A stretch of DNA of 64,000 bases from Pseudomonadota bacterium (GTDB lineage Bacteria; Pseudomonadota; Alphaproteobacteria; Rhizobiales; Xanthobacteraceae): positions 1 through 64,000 of the forward strand of contig JAEWFG010000185.1 of assembly GCA_023388935.1 (NCBI GenBank), given 5' to 3'. Below are positions 23,463 to 32,927 of this stretch, one piece after another. The translations under genes were made by a program, and so were the position numbers. The notes below the pieces were generated by a model. It was given only the letters and a program-made list of their open reading frames with translations, searched no databases and had not been told where the DNA came from. How positions within the stretch are numbered: position 1 is the stretch's first letter; each line of letters starts with the position of its first letter.

Positions 23463-25400
23463 GTGAACAAGACAATTCAAACTGTCGAGAGCGCCGCGGT
23501 CGGCGGTGCTTTCCTCATCGAAGACATCTATCCCTCGATCGATCGCGGCCGCTTCGCCGTGAAGCGGATCGCGGGCGAGTGTGTCGAAGTCTGGGCCGAC
23601 ATCTATCGCGACGGCGACGCCGTGATAGATGCCGCGCTGATCTGGCGCCGCGAGCAGGATCGGGAATGGCGGAACGAGCCGATGATCCATCACGGCAATG
23701 ATCGCTGGTCGGGCGCATTCATCCCAACCGAGCCTGGCGAATATGTCTACGCGATCGAAGCCTGGACCGATGAATTCGCCACCTGGCGCCATGGGCTCGC
23801 GCGAAAGCGGCTTTCCGGTGCCGACGTCAGCCTCGATGCGATCGAGGGCGCAAGCCTCCTGGCCAAGGCGCACAGCGCGCGGCAAGACGCCGCGGCAATC
23901 ATCATCAAGCAATGCGAGGACTACCTTCAGACCGGCGAGGTCACACCGCTGCTCGCGACCGAGCTCGGCGAAGCCATGGCCGAGAGTCAGACACGACCTG
24001 ACCTGACCCGCTCGCCTCCCTTCCCGCTGATCGTCGACCGCGACAAGGCTCGCTTTGGCGCCTGGTATCAGATGATGCCGCGCAGCCAGAGCCAGATCCC
24101 CGGACGGCACGGCACGTTCCGAGACTGCATCACGCGCGTGCCCGATATCGCCGCGATGGGTTTTGACGTCCTCTATTTCACGCCGATCCACCCGATCGGC
24201 CGCACGCGCCGCAACAATGCGCCGGTGGCAAACGAAAGCGATCCCGGCTCGCCCTATGCGATCGGCGCAGCCGAAGGCGGGCACGATGCGTTGCATCCCG
24301 GGCTCGGTACGATCGAGGATTTCCGCGCGCTGGTCGCGACCTGCCTCGAATACGGCGTCGAGCTTGCGCTCGACTTCGCCGTGCAGTGCTCGCCGGATCA
24401 CCCTTGGCTGACGCAGCATCCGGAATGGTTCAAGTGGCGGCCGGACCGCTCGGTGCGACCGGCGGATGGCCCCTATTCGGACATCGTCATCCCCGATTTC
24501 GCCTCCGTCGACAGGACCGGGCTGTGGCATGCCTTCCGCGATGCCATGCTGTTCTGGATCGATCACGGTGTCACCATATTCGCCATCGACAACCACGACA
24601 CCGCGCCGCTCGCGTTCTGGGAGTGGCTGATCCGCGACATCCGCCGCCGACATCCCGAGGTGATCCTGTTCTCCAAAACCTTCGCTCGGCCGAAGCTGAT
24701 GAAGGGCCTCGCCAAGCTCGGCTTCGCTCAGTCCTTCACCTATTTTCCCTGGCGCACGGAGAAGTGGGAGCTGGAGCAATATCTCGGCGAGCTCACCCGT
24801 TACCCCGAGCGAGACTTCTATCGCCCGAACCTGTTCGTGAGCACGCCTGACTTGCTGCCCTATCATCTCCAGAGCGGCGAAGCCTGGGCGTTCAAGTCGC
24901 GCGTCGCTCTCGCCGCGACGCTGTCGGGCAACTTCGGAATCTACAGCGGCTTCGAGCTGCTCGAACACGAAGCGATCCCCGGCCGCGAGGAATATCTCGA
25001 TTCCGAAAAGTACCAGATCAAGCAGCGCGACTGGGACAGGTCCGGCAACATCAAGCCTTACATCGCCGAGCTCAATCGCATCCGCAACGAGAATGCGGCT
25101 CTTCAACAGACGGCAAACCTGCGATTCCTCGGCGTCGAGGATGGCGCGACGATCGCCTTCGTGAAAGAGGCGGTCGATCCCGCCAACACCGTCGTCGTCG
25201 TGATTGCGCTCTCGCGCCATGTGCGCGAATTCTGGCTGCCGCTCGGCGACGTCACGGTTGACGCCGGCGCTCAGCGACACCACGTGACGGTACTCGAAAA
25301 CCTCATCACCGGCGAACAGCCCCGCATCGAATGGGGCGGGATCAGGTCACGGATCGATCCCGACCGCGATCCGGCGCTCTTGTTCCGCTGCCTGGCGTAA
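23463..25400 (+). CDS. GlgE-like GH13 protein with altered catalytic residues
   Basis: The 645-aa protein, starting at GTG, aligns in length and order with GlgE, the alpha-1,4-glucan:maltose-1-phosphate maltosyltransferase: an N-terminal beta domain, RFGAWYQMMPRS, ALDFAVQCSPDHPW, LAATLSGNFGIYSGFELLE and EEYLDSEKYQIKQRDW. The likely nucleophile D376 is present (FAIDN), as is D463 (STPDLL). The usual FRVDN is FAIDN, with Ala374 for the invariant Arg. The usual LAEAFTRP is FSKTFARP, with Lys405 for the acid/base Glu. The family motif KKYQDIYP, which contributes to phosphate binding, is also missing (DGPYSDIVIP here). It leads the six-gene glucan operon, 11 bp before treS. Either activity is lost or it has been remodelled. 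Confidence 0.85.
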   Translation: MNKTIQTVESAAVGGAFLIEDIYPSIDRGRFAVKRIAGECVEVWADIYRDGDAVIDAALIWRREQDREWRNEPMIHHGNDRWSGAFIPTEPGEYVYAIEAWTDEFATWRHGLARKRLSGADVSLDAIEGASLLAKAHSARQDAAAIIIKQCEDYLQTGEVTPLLATELGEAMAESQTRPDLTRSPPFPLIVDRDKARFGAWYQMMPRSQSQIPGRHGTFRDCITRVPDIAAMGFDVLYFTPIHPIGRTRRNNAPVANESDPGSPYAIGAAEGGHDALHPGLGTIEDFRALVATCLEYGVELALDFAVQCSPDHPWLTQHPEWFKWRPDRSVRPADGPYSDIVIPDFASVDRTGLWHAFRDAMLFWIDHGVTIFAIDNHDTAPLAFWEWLIRDIRRRHPEVILFSKTFARPKLMKGLAKLGFAQSFTYFPWRTEKWELEQYLGELTRYPERDFYRPNLFVSTPDLLPYHLQSGEAWAFKSRVALAATLSGNFGIYSGFELLEHEAIPGREEYLDSEKYQIKQRDWDRSGNIKPYIAELNRIRNENAALQQTANLRFLGVEDGATIAFVKEAVDPANTVVVVIALSRHVREFWLPLGDVTVDAGAQRHHVTVLENLITGEQPRIEWGGIRSRIDPDRDPALLFRCLA

Positions 25401-25411
25401 GGGGTCACGCC

Positions 25412-28400
25412 ATGAACGTTTTGTCTTCCGTCAACACCAAGAAAGCTGAGGCTGCCGAGATCGTGGACGAGCTCTGGTACAAGGACGCCATCATCTACCA
25501 GCTCCACGTCAAGGCTTTTGCCGACAGCAACAATGACGGCATCGGCGATTTCGCCGGACTGACCGAGAAGCTGCCCTATCTCCAGGAGCTCGGCGTCACC
25601 GCGCTGTGGCTGTTGCCGTTCTACCCCTCGCCTGGACGCGACGACGGCTACGACATCGCCGACTACGGCTCGGTCAATCCCGACTTCGGGACGATGAAGG
25701 ACTTCAAGCGCTTCATCCAGGAAGCGCAGAAGCGCGGCCTGCGCGTCATCACCGAGCTTGTCGTCAACCACACCTCCGACCAGCACAAATGGTTCAAGCG
25801 CGCACGCCGCAGTCACTCGGGCTCGAGCGCACGAAACTGGTATGTCTGGAGCGACACCGACCAGAAATACCAGGGCACGCGCATCATCTTCACCGACACG
25901 GAGAAGTCGAACTGGACCTGGGATCGCGAGGCCGGCGCCTTCTACTGGCACCGGTTCTTCTCGCACCAGCCGGACCTCAATTTCGACAATCCGCGCGTCG
26001 TGAGCGCCATCATCCAGGTGATGAAGCGCTGGCTCGATGCCGGTGTCGACGGCTTCCGGCTCGACGCCATTCCCTATCTCTGTGAGCGCGAAGGCACCTC
26101 GAACGAAAACCTTCCGGAGACGCACGCGATCATCAAGCGCCTGCGCCAGGAGCTCGACGCCTACGCCAAAGGCAAGCTGCTGCTGGCCGAGGCCAATCAA
26201 TGGCCCGAGGACGTGCAGGAGTATTTCGGCCGTGGCGACGAATGCCACATGGCCTATCATTTTCCGCTGATGCCACGCTTCTACATGGCGATCGCGCAGG
26301 AGGACCGCTTCCCGATCACCGACATCCTGCGCCAAACGCCGGACATTCCCGCGAGCTGCCAATGGGCGCTGTTCCTGCGCAACCATGACGAGCTGACGCT
26401 TGAAATGGTCACCGACGTCGAACGCGACTATCTCTGGACCACCTACGCCAACGATCCTCGCGCCCGCATCAACGTCGGCATCCGCAGACGCCTTGCGCCG
26501 CTGATGGACAATGACCGCCGCAAGATCGAGCTGATGAACTCGCTCTTGCTGTCGTTCCCCGGCACGCCGATCATCTATTACGGCGACGAGATCGGCATGG
26601 GCGACAACATCTATCTCGGCGACCGCAACGGCGTGCGCACGCCGATGCAGTGGAGCCCGGACCGCAACGGCGGCTTCTCCCGCTGCGACCCGGCCCGCCT
26701 CTATGCGCCGCTGATCATGGATCCCGTCTACGGCTACGAGTCTGTGAACGTGGAGGCGCAGTCGCGCAGCCTGTCGTCGCTGCTCAGTGCCGCCAAGCGG
26801 CTGATCTCGGTGCGCAAGTCGACACTGGCCTTCGGCCGCGGCACCATGACCTTCATTCGCCCGGCCAACCGGGCCGTGCTCGCCTACGTCAGGCAGTACC
26901 GCGACGAGGTGATCCTCTGCGTCGCCAATTTGTCGCGCGCGGCGCAGGCGACCGAGCTCGATCTGTCGCCGTGGAAGGACCGTATCCCGCAGGAGATGCT
27001 CGGCCGCACCCGCTTCCCGGCGATCGGCGAGCTGCCCTACATGATCACGCTCGGGCCCTACGCCTTCTACTGGTTCCACCTCATGGAGCGCGACAAGTCC
27101 GAGCCGGTGACGCCGCGCGCGGTGCCGGAGTTCGAGACGCTGGTGGTGCCGGTCAATTCGACCTGGGTGTCGCTGGCGCGCGAACGCGGCGTGTTCGAAC
27201 ACGACGTGCTGCCCGGATTCCTGTCGCGCACGCGCTGGTATCCTGAGCACAATCCCAAGCACATCAGGCCCACGCTGACCTCGGCGGTACCGTTCTGCGA
27301 CATCGGCGACAACCGGCCCTGGATTGCGTTCTTCGAGACCACACAGGACGAGGTCACGACGCGCTACGTGCTGCCGATGCAGATCGAGTGGGTGCGCTAC
27401 GATCGCGAGCGCTTCAACCCGAAGGCCCTCGCCGCGGTGCGCCAGGGTGCGCGCGAAGGCACGCTGCTCGATGTCGCGACCGAGCAGATCTTCATCGGCC
27501 TGTTCCTGCGCAATTTGTCGCAGAACCTGGTGGTTGAGGAGAACAATCTGCGGCTGGAGTTCAAGGCCACCAGCCTATTCGCCGATTACAGCATCAAGGA
27601 GCCCGAACGCATCCGCGCGATCGAGCAGTCGAACAGCACCGCGGTGGTCGACAACCAGTATGTCGCCAAGATCCATCGCCAGCTCGAAGGCGGCATCAAT
27701 CCCGAGATCGAGATCGGCCGATACCTCACCGAAATCGCCCGCTTCGCGAATACGCCGGCACTGCTCGGCAGCGTCGAGCTGGTCGAGGGCGACCAGCGCA
27801 GCACGATCGGCGTTTTGCACGCTTATGTCGAGAACCAGGGCGACGGCTGGGCCGTCACCAACGGCTATCTCGACCGCTATATCGATGAGCAGCGGGTGCT
27901 GCCGCCGGACGAGATACCTGGCGAGACCCAGGAGGAGGCGCCCTATCTGCACTTCATGGCGCAGACCGGCCGTCGGCTTGCCGAACTGCATATTGCTCTG
28001 GCCTGCGCAAAGCCCGACGATCTCGCGCCGGAGCCGATCGGCTCCGCGGACATCAAGCACTGGATGGCTGACCTCAAGGCGCGTGCCGAGCGGGTCTTCG
28101 AGCGGCTGGCCGACAGCCGCGACAGCCTGCGGGAGGCAGACCGGCCGCTGATCGATGAGCTCGCAGCAATGCGCGCAACCCTGCCCGACCGGCTGAATGC
28201 ACTATTGCCATCCGACATCGGCGGGTTGAACATCCGTCATCATGGCGACTTCCGGCTCGGGCAAACTCTGATTGTGAAGGACGATATCTTCATCATCGAC
28301 TTCGACGGAGATCCGCGTCTGCCGCTGGCTGACAAGCGGCGCAAGGCCCCGGCCGCGCGCGATGTCGCCGGCCTGATCCGCTCGATTAATCTTTCGGTCA

Positions 28401-28705
28401 ACGCGGCGCTTAACCGAGCGCTCTCGGGGGGCACTGACGAGCAGGGCCGGCTCAGGGCCGCACTCGCGCAATGGCGTGAGCACGCCACCGCGACGTTCCT
28501 TACCGCCTACCGCGAAGCCATGACGGACAGTCGGCTCTGGCCGAGAGATGCGCGATCTGCGGAAGGCCTGCTGGGATTTTTCCTGCTTGATCAAGCGTTC
28601 GCCGAAGTAGAGTACGAGCTGTCCCACCGGCCTGAGGGGCTCCACGCGCCGCTGACCGGGCTGCTTCGCATTCTGTCCAGTACCGAGAGCGAAGCCCATG
28701 CCTAA
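25412..28705 (+). CDS. treS: Trehalose synthase fused to maltokinase
   Basis: The 1097-aa product (start MNVLSSVNTK) carries two enzymes. Residues 15-560 are a GH13 trehalose synthase that interconverts trehalose and maltose, with nucleophile D218 (GFRLDAIPYL), acid/base E260 (LLAEANQWP) and D326 (RNHDEL). Residues 600-1097 are a maltokinase (Pep2/Mak) with a kinase-like HHGDFRLGQTL and metal-binding IIDFDGDP. Together they convert trehalose to maltose-1-phosphate, the donor for GlgE. It lies 11 bp after the GlgE-like gene and overlaps glgB by eight bases. Confidence 0.95.
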   Translation: MNVLSSVNTKKAEAAEIVDELWYKDAIIYQLHVKAFADSNNDGIGDFAGLTEKLPYLQELGVTALWLLPFYPSPGRDDGYDIADYGSVNPDFGTMKDFKRFIQEAQKRGLRVITELVVNHTSDQHKWFKRARRSHSGSSARNWYVWSDTDQKYQGTRIIFTDTEKSNWTWDREAGAFYWHRFFSHQPDLNFDNPRVVSAIIQVMKRWLDAGVDGFRLDAIPYLCEREGTSNENLPETHAIIKRLRQELDAYAKGKLLLAEANQWPEDVQEYFGRGDECHMAYHFPLMPRFYMAIAQEDRFPITDILRQTPDIPASCQWALFLRNHDELTLEMVTDVERDYLWTTYANDPRARINVGIRRRLAPLMDNDRRKIELMNSLLLSFPGTPIIYYGDEIGMGDNIYLGDRNGVRTPMQWSPDRNGGFSRCDPARLYAPLIMDPVYGYESVNVEAQSRSLSSLLSAAKRLISVRKSTLAFGRGTMTFIRPANRAVLAYVRQYRDEVILCVANLSRAAQATELDLSPWKDRIPQEMLGRTRFPAIGELPYMITLGPYAFYWFHLMERDKSEPVTPRAVPEFETLVVPVNSTWVSLARERGVFEHDVLPGFLSRTRWYPEHNPKHIRPTLTSAVPFCDIGDNRPWIAFFETTQDEVTTRYVLPMQIEWVRYDRERFNPKALAAVRQGAREGTLLDVATEQIFIGLFLRNLSQNLVVEENNLRLEFKATSLFADYSIKEPERIRAIEQSNSTAVVDNQYVAKIHRQLEGGINPEIEIGRYLTEIARFANTPALLGSVELVEGDQRSTIGVLHAYVENQGDGWAVTNGYLDRYIDEQRVLPPDEIPGETQEEAPYLHFMAQTGRRLAELHIALACAKPDDLAPEPIGSADIKHWMADLKARAERVFERLADSRDSLREADRPLIDELAAMRATLPDRLNALLPSDIGGLNIRHHGDFRLGQTLIVKDDIFIIDFDGDPRLPLADKRRKAPAARDVAGLIRSINLSVNAALNRALSGGTDEQGRLRAALAQWREHATATFLTAYREAMTDSRLWPRDARSAEGLLGFFLLDQAFAEVEYELSHRPEGLHAPLTGLLRILSSTESEAHA

Positions 28706-30845
28706 ACTTCCTGCCGAGGCCTACGCGATCATCGAGGGCCGCCACTCTGATCCCTTCCACTATCTCGGGCTGCATCCGGAGGGCGGCAAGAGCGTGGTGC
28801 GCGCCTTTCTTCCCGAGGCCTCGAATGTCGAGGCGGTTGGCGAACATGGCGAGGTGGCCCGGCTCGACCGCGTCCACGATTCCGGGCTGTTCATCGGCGC
28901 CCTGCCCAACGGCTCCAAGCGCTACCAATTGCGCGCGCAATTCGGCAACAACACGGTCGAGTTCGAGGATGCCTACCGCTTTCCGCCGATCCTGACCGAT
29001 TTCGACCTCTATCTGCTCGGCGAAGGCACGCACCAGCGCCTCTACGACAAGCTCGGCGCGCATCCGATGCGGCTCGAAGGCGTCGACGGCATCGGCTTCG
29101 TGGTGCTGGCGCCGAATGCGCGGCGCGTGTCCGTGGTCGGCGATTTCAACTTCTGGGACGCGCGGCGCCATCCCATGCGGGTACGCGGGAGCGGCTATTG
29201 GGAATTGTTCATCCCGCACGCCAAGCGAGGGGATCACTACAAATTCGACATCGTCGGGCCGCACGGCCATCAGTTGCCGCTGAAGTCAGATCCCATGGCT
29301 TTCGCGAGCGAACTGCGCCCGAAGACAGCCTCCATCGTGTTCGACGAGGCGCATCTGTCGCGGCCGCGTCCGGCCCCCGACGGCATCAACGCGCTGTCCG
29401 CGCCGATGTCGATCTACGAGGTCCATCTCGGCTCGTGGCGGCGCAAGAACGGCAATGAATGGCTCACCTATCGCGAGCTTGCCGAGCAGTTGCCGGCCTA
29501 TGCGCGCGACATGGGCTTCACTCATCTCGAATTCCTCCCCGTGAGCGAGCATCCCTTCGACGGTTCATGGGGCTATCAGCCGACCGGCCTCTATGCGCCG
29601 ACCAGCCGTTTCGGCTCGCCGGAGGATTTTGCCGCGCTGGTCGATGCCAGCCACCGCGAGGGCATTGGCGTGCTCCTCGACTGGGTGCCCGGTCACTTCC
29701 CGGACGATCCGCACGGGCTCGGCCATTTCGACGGCACCTCGCTTTACGAGCACGCCAATCCGCTCCAGGGCCGTCACCTCGACTGGGGCACGCTGATCTA
29801 CAATTACGGCCGCACCGAAGTGACGAACTTCCTGGTGTCCAACGCACTGTTCTGGCTCGAGCGCTACGCGATCGACGGCCTGCGTGTCGATGCGGTCGCG
29901 TCCATGCTCTATCTCGACTATAGCCGCCCGCCCGGCGCCTGGATCCCGAACCAGTATGGCGGCCGGGAGAACATCGAGGCGATCGCCTTCCTGCGCCGCT
30001 TCAACACCGAATTGTTCGCACGCTTCCCGCAGGCGACCACGGCAGCCGAGGAATCCACCGCATGGCCGCAGGTTTCGCGCCCGGTCGAATTCGGCGGGCT
30101 CGGCTTCGGCTACAAGTGGAACATGGGCTGGATGCACGACACGTTGAACTACATCAGCAAAGATCCGATCCACCGCAAGCATCATCACGGCGAGATCCTG
30201 TTCGGCCTGCATTACGCCTTCTCGGAAAACTTCATCCTGCCGCTGTCGCATGACGAGGTCGTGCACGGCAAACGCTCGATCCTCGGCCGGATGCCCGGCG
30301 ACGAATGGCAGCGCTTCGCGAACTTACGTGCCTATTACAGCTTCATGTTCGGTCATCCCGGCAAGAAGCTCTTGTTCATGGGTGCCGAAATCGCCCAGAG
30401 CCGCGAATGGAATCACGACCAGTCGCTCGACTGGCACCTGCTCGAATACAAGTACCATTCCGGCATCCAGGCGCTGATCCGCGATCTCAACCGGCTCTAT
30501 CGCGCGGTGCCGGCGCTGCACCAGATGGATTGCGAACAAGCCGGTTTCGAATGGCTGATCACGGACGACGCCAACCGGAACGTGTTCGCTTGGCTGCGCA
30601 AGGGATTTGACGAGCACGCGCGGTGCCTCGTGATCGTCAACTTCTCACCCAACGTCTATCGCGACTATCGCGTTCGCGTGCCCTTTGCCGGCAAGTGGAA
30701 GGAGGTGTTCAATTCGGACTCCGCCCATTATGGCGGCACCAATGTCGGGAACATCGGCGAGGTCCATGCGGTTGACGGCAAGGCGCCTGAGCTCCGACTC
30801 ACCATTCCGCCCCTGGCCGCGATCTTCCTCGTTCCTGAAAGCTGA
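28698..30845 (+). CDS. glgB: 1,4-alpha-glucan branching enzyme
   Basis: The 715-aa GH13/CBM48 enzyme makes alpha-1,6 branches in glycogen. An N-terminal CBM48 pair precedes VVGDFNFWDARRHPM. The catalytic barrel has D398 (GLRVDAVASML), the glutamate in TAAEESTAWP at 451/452 and D519 (LSHDEVVHGK), all intact. The start overlaps the end of treS by eight bases, a sign of coupled translation. Confidence 0.97.
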   Translation: MPKLPAEAYAIIEGRHSDPFHYLGLHPEGGKSVVRAFLPEASNVEAVGEHGEVARLDRVHDSGLFIGALPNGSKRYQLRAQFGNNTVEFEDAYRFPPILTDFDLYLLGEGTHQRLYDKLGAHPMRLEGVDGIGFVVLAPNARRVSVVGDFNFWDARRHPMRVRGSGYWELFIPHAKRGDHYKFDIVGPHGHQLPLKSDPMAFASELRPKTASIVFDEAHLSRPRPAPDGINALSAPMSIYEVHLGSWRRKNGNEWLTYRELAEQLPAYARDMGFTHLEFLPVSEHPFDGSWGYQPTGLYAPTSRFGSPEDFAALVDASHREGIGVLLDWVPGHFPDDPHGLGHFDGTSLYEHANPLQGRHLDWGTLIYNYGRTEVTNFLVSNALFWLERYAIDGLRVDAVASMLYLDYSRPPGAWIPNQYGGRENIEAIAFLRRFNTELFARFPQATTAAEESTAWPQVSRPVEFGGLGFGYKWNMGWMHDTLNYISKDPIHRKHHHGEILFGLHYAFSENFILPLSHDEVVHGKRSILGRMPGDEWQRFANLRAYYSFMFGHPGKKLLFMGAEIAQSREWNHDQSLDWHLLEYKYHSGIQALIRDLNRLYRAVPALHQMDCEQAGFEWLITDDANRNVFAWLRKGFDEHARCLVIVNFSPNVYRDYRVRVPFAGKWKEVFNSDSAHYGGTNVGNIGEVHAVDGKAPELRLTIPPLAAIFLVPES

Positions 30846-30848
30846 CCC

Positions 30849-32927
30849 ATGCGTCTCACTGCCGGATCGCCCGCACGCCTCGGCGCCAGTTGGGACGGAC
30901 GTGGCACCAATTTCGCGCTGTTCTCCGCCAATGCGCAGAAGGTCGAGCTTTGCCTGTTCGACCCACAGGGCCGCCGCGAGCTGGAGCGCATCGAGCTGCC
31001 CGAGCGTAGCGAGGACGTCTGGCACGGCTATCTCAACGACGTCTCGCCGGGCCAGCTCTACGGCTACCGCGTGCATGGGCCGTACGAACCCGGGCACGGC
31101 CACCGCTTCAACGCCAACAAGCTGCTGCTCGATCCCTATGCCAAGCGGCTCGCCGGCCGGCTGGTCTGGAGCGATGCGCATTTCGCCTACCGCACTGGCT
31201 CACCGCGCGAAGACCTGTCCTTCGACCGGCGCGACAATGCACGCGGAATGCCCAAGGCCGTCGTCGTCGACGAGACCTTCAACTGGGGCCGGCGCGAGAT
31301 CCGACCGAACATTCCCTGGGAAGACACCATCATCTACGAGGCCCACGTCAAGGGCCTGACGCAGAAGCGCGAAGACGTGCCGCCGAACCTGCGCGGCACC
31401 TATGGTGGCCTGTCGTCGCCCGCGATGATCGAGCACCTGAAGAAGCTCGGCGTCACCACGATCGAGCTGCTGCCGATCCACAGCTTCGTCGACGACCGCA
31501 TATTGGTGGAGAAGAAGCTCGTCAATTACTGGGGTTACAATACGCTATGCTTTTTTGCGCCGGAGCAGCGCTACGCCCAGGACAATGCGCTCGATTCCTT
31601 CCGCACCACGGTGGCGCGCCTGCACGATGCCGGCATCGAGGTGATGCTCGACGTCGTCTACAACCATACCGCCGAGGGTAATCATCTCGGCCCGACGCTG
31701 TGCTATCGCGGCATCGACAACGCCTCGTACTACTGGCTGAACCGCGAGAACCCGCGCTACTACGACGACTTCACCGGCTGCGGTTCGTCGGTGAATCTCA
31801 CCCATCCGCGCGTGCTGCAGATGGTGATGGATTCGCTGCGCTACTGGGTCGAGGTCTGCCACGTCGACGGCTTCCGCTTCGACCTCGCCACCACGCTCTC
31901 GCGTGGGCCGAACGGCTATGATCGCGGCATCTCGTTCCTGACCGCGATCCGGCAGGATCCCGTACTGGCGACCGTCAAGCTCGTCGCCGAACCCTGGGAC
32001 CTCGGCCTCGGCGGCTACCAGGTCGGAGCATTCCCCTCGCAATGGTCGGAATGGAACGATCGTTATCGCAGCGCCATGCGCCGCTACTGGAGCGGCGAAG
32101 GCAGCCTGATCGGCGACATCTCCAGCCGCATGACGGCGTCCTCCGACCTGTTCAACCATGACGGACGCCGGCCGCGCGCCAGCATCAACCACATCACGGT
32201 CCATGACGGTTTCACGCTCGCCGACCTCTTCAGCTACAACGAGAAGCACAACGAAGCCAATGGCGAGGACAATCGCGACGGCTCCAACGACAACCACAGC
32301 AACAATTGCGGTGTCGAGGGCCCGACCGACGATCCGCAAATCCTCGCGCTGCGGCGGCAGCTTCGCAAGAACATGCTGGCGTGCCTGATGCTGGCGCAGG
32401 GCATTCCCCTGATCCTCGCCGGCGACGAAGTCGGCAACTCGCAATCCGGCAACAACAATGCCTATTGCCAGGACAACGAGGTCGGCTGGGTCGGCTGGGA
32501 CAATCTCGGCAAGGACGGCGACGACATCATCGATTTCGTCTCCCATCTTGCCGACATCCGCCGCCGGTTCTCGCAGCTGCGCAGCCATCGCTGGCTGGAC
32601 GGCCGCCCTACGGAGGGCTCGTCGTACGGCGTCGTGTGGCTCACGCCGGCCGGCGAGGAGATGAAGGAGAGCGACTGGGATTTCCCCGATGGGCGCTTTC
32701 TCTCCTATGTGATGGGGCCGATGGAACCGGGCGGCGCTGCGATCTTTATTGTGCTGAACGCAGCCCCCGAAGAGATCGCATTCAAATTGCCTGAGATGAC
32801 CGAGCACAAGAGCTGGCAACAGATCCTGAACACGACCGAAGCCAAGCTCAACACGGTTGATTTCCAGCCCGGAAGCGACAGCAAGGCGCCGCCGCGCTCC
32901 GTGCTCGCGTTCGCGGGGGCGCTATGA
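30849..32927 (+). CDS. glgX: Glycogen debranching enzyme
   Basis: This 692-aa GH13 enzyme hydrolyses alpha-1,6 branches. It has an N-terminal CBM48 domain (LGASWDGRGTNFALFSANA), the nucleophile region VDGFRFDLATTLSRG, the acid/base KLVAEPWDLG and ITVHDGFTLADL. It would trim limit dextrins and prepare linear chains for TreY. It starts three bases after glgB and ends in an ATGA overlap with treZ. Confidence 0.96.
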   Translation: MRLTAGSPARLGASWDGRGTNFALFSANAQKVELCLFDPQGRRELERIELPERSEDVWHGYLNDVSPGQLYGYRVHGPYEPGHGHRFNANKLLLDPYAKRLAGRLVWSDAHFAYRTGSPREDLSFDRRDNARGMPKAVVVDETFNWGRREIRPNIPWEDTIIYEAHVKGLTQKREDVPPNLRGTYGGLSSPAMIEHLKKLGVTTIELLPIHSFVDDRILVEKKLVNYWGYNTLCFFAPEQRYAQDNALDSFRTTVARLHDAGIEVMLDVVYNHTAEGNHLGPTLCYRGIDNASYYWLNRENPRYYDDFTGCGSSVNLTHPRVLQMVMDSLRYWVEVCHVDGFRFDLATTLSRGPNGYDRGISFLTAIRQDPVLATVKLVAEPWDLGLGGYQVGAFPSQWSEWNDRYRSAMRRYWSGEGSLIGDISSRMTASSDLFNHDGRRPRASINHITVHDGFTLADLFSYNEKHNEANGEDNRDGSNDNHSNNCGVEGPTDDPQILALRRQLRKNMLACLMLAQGIPLILAGDEVGNSQSGNNNAYCQDNEVGWVGWDNLGKDGDDIIDFVSHLADIRRRFSQLRSHRWLDGRPTEGSSYGVVWLTPAGEEMKESDWDFPDGRFLSYVMGPMEPGGAAIFIVLNAAPEEIAFKLPEMTEHKSWQQILNTTEAKLNTVDFQPGSDSKAPPRSVLAFAGAL

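Noticed and set aside
23244..27262. Two long minus-strand frames opposite glgE-like and treS
   Set aside because: Low-complexity composition and no family features; the plus strand encodes full GH13 enzymes with motifs.
28698..30845. glgB or treS as pseudoenzymes like the GlgE-like protein
   Set aside because: All three catalytic residues are present in each, so only the GlgE-like gene is altered.
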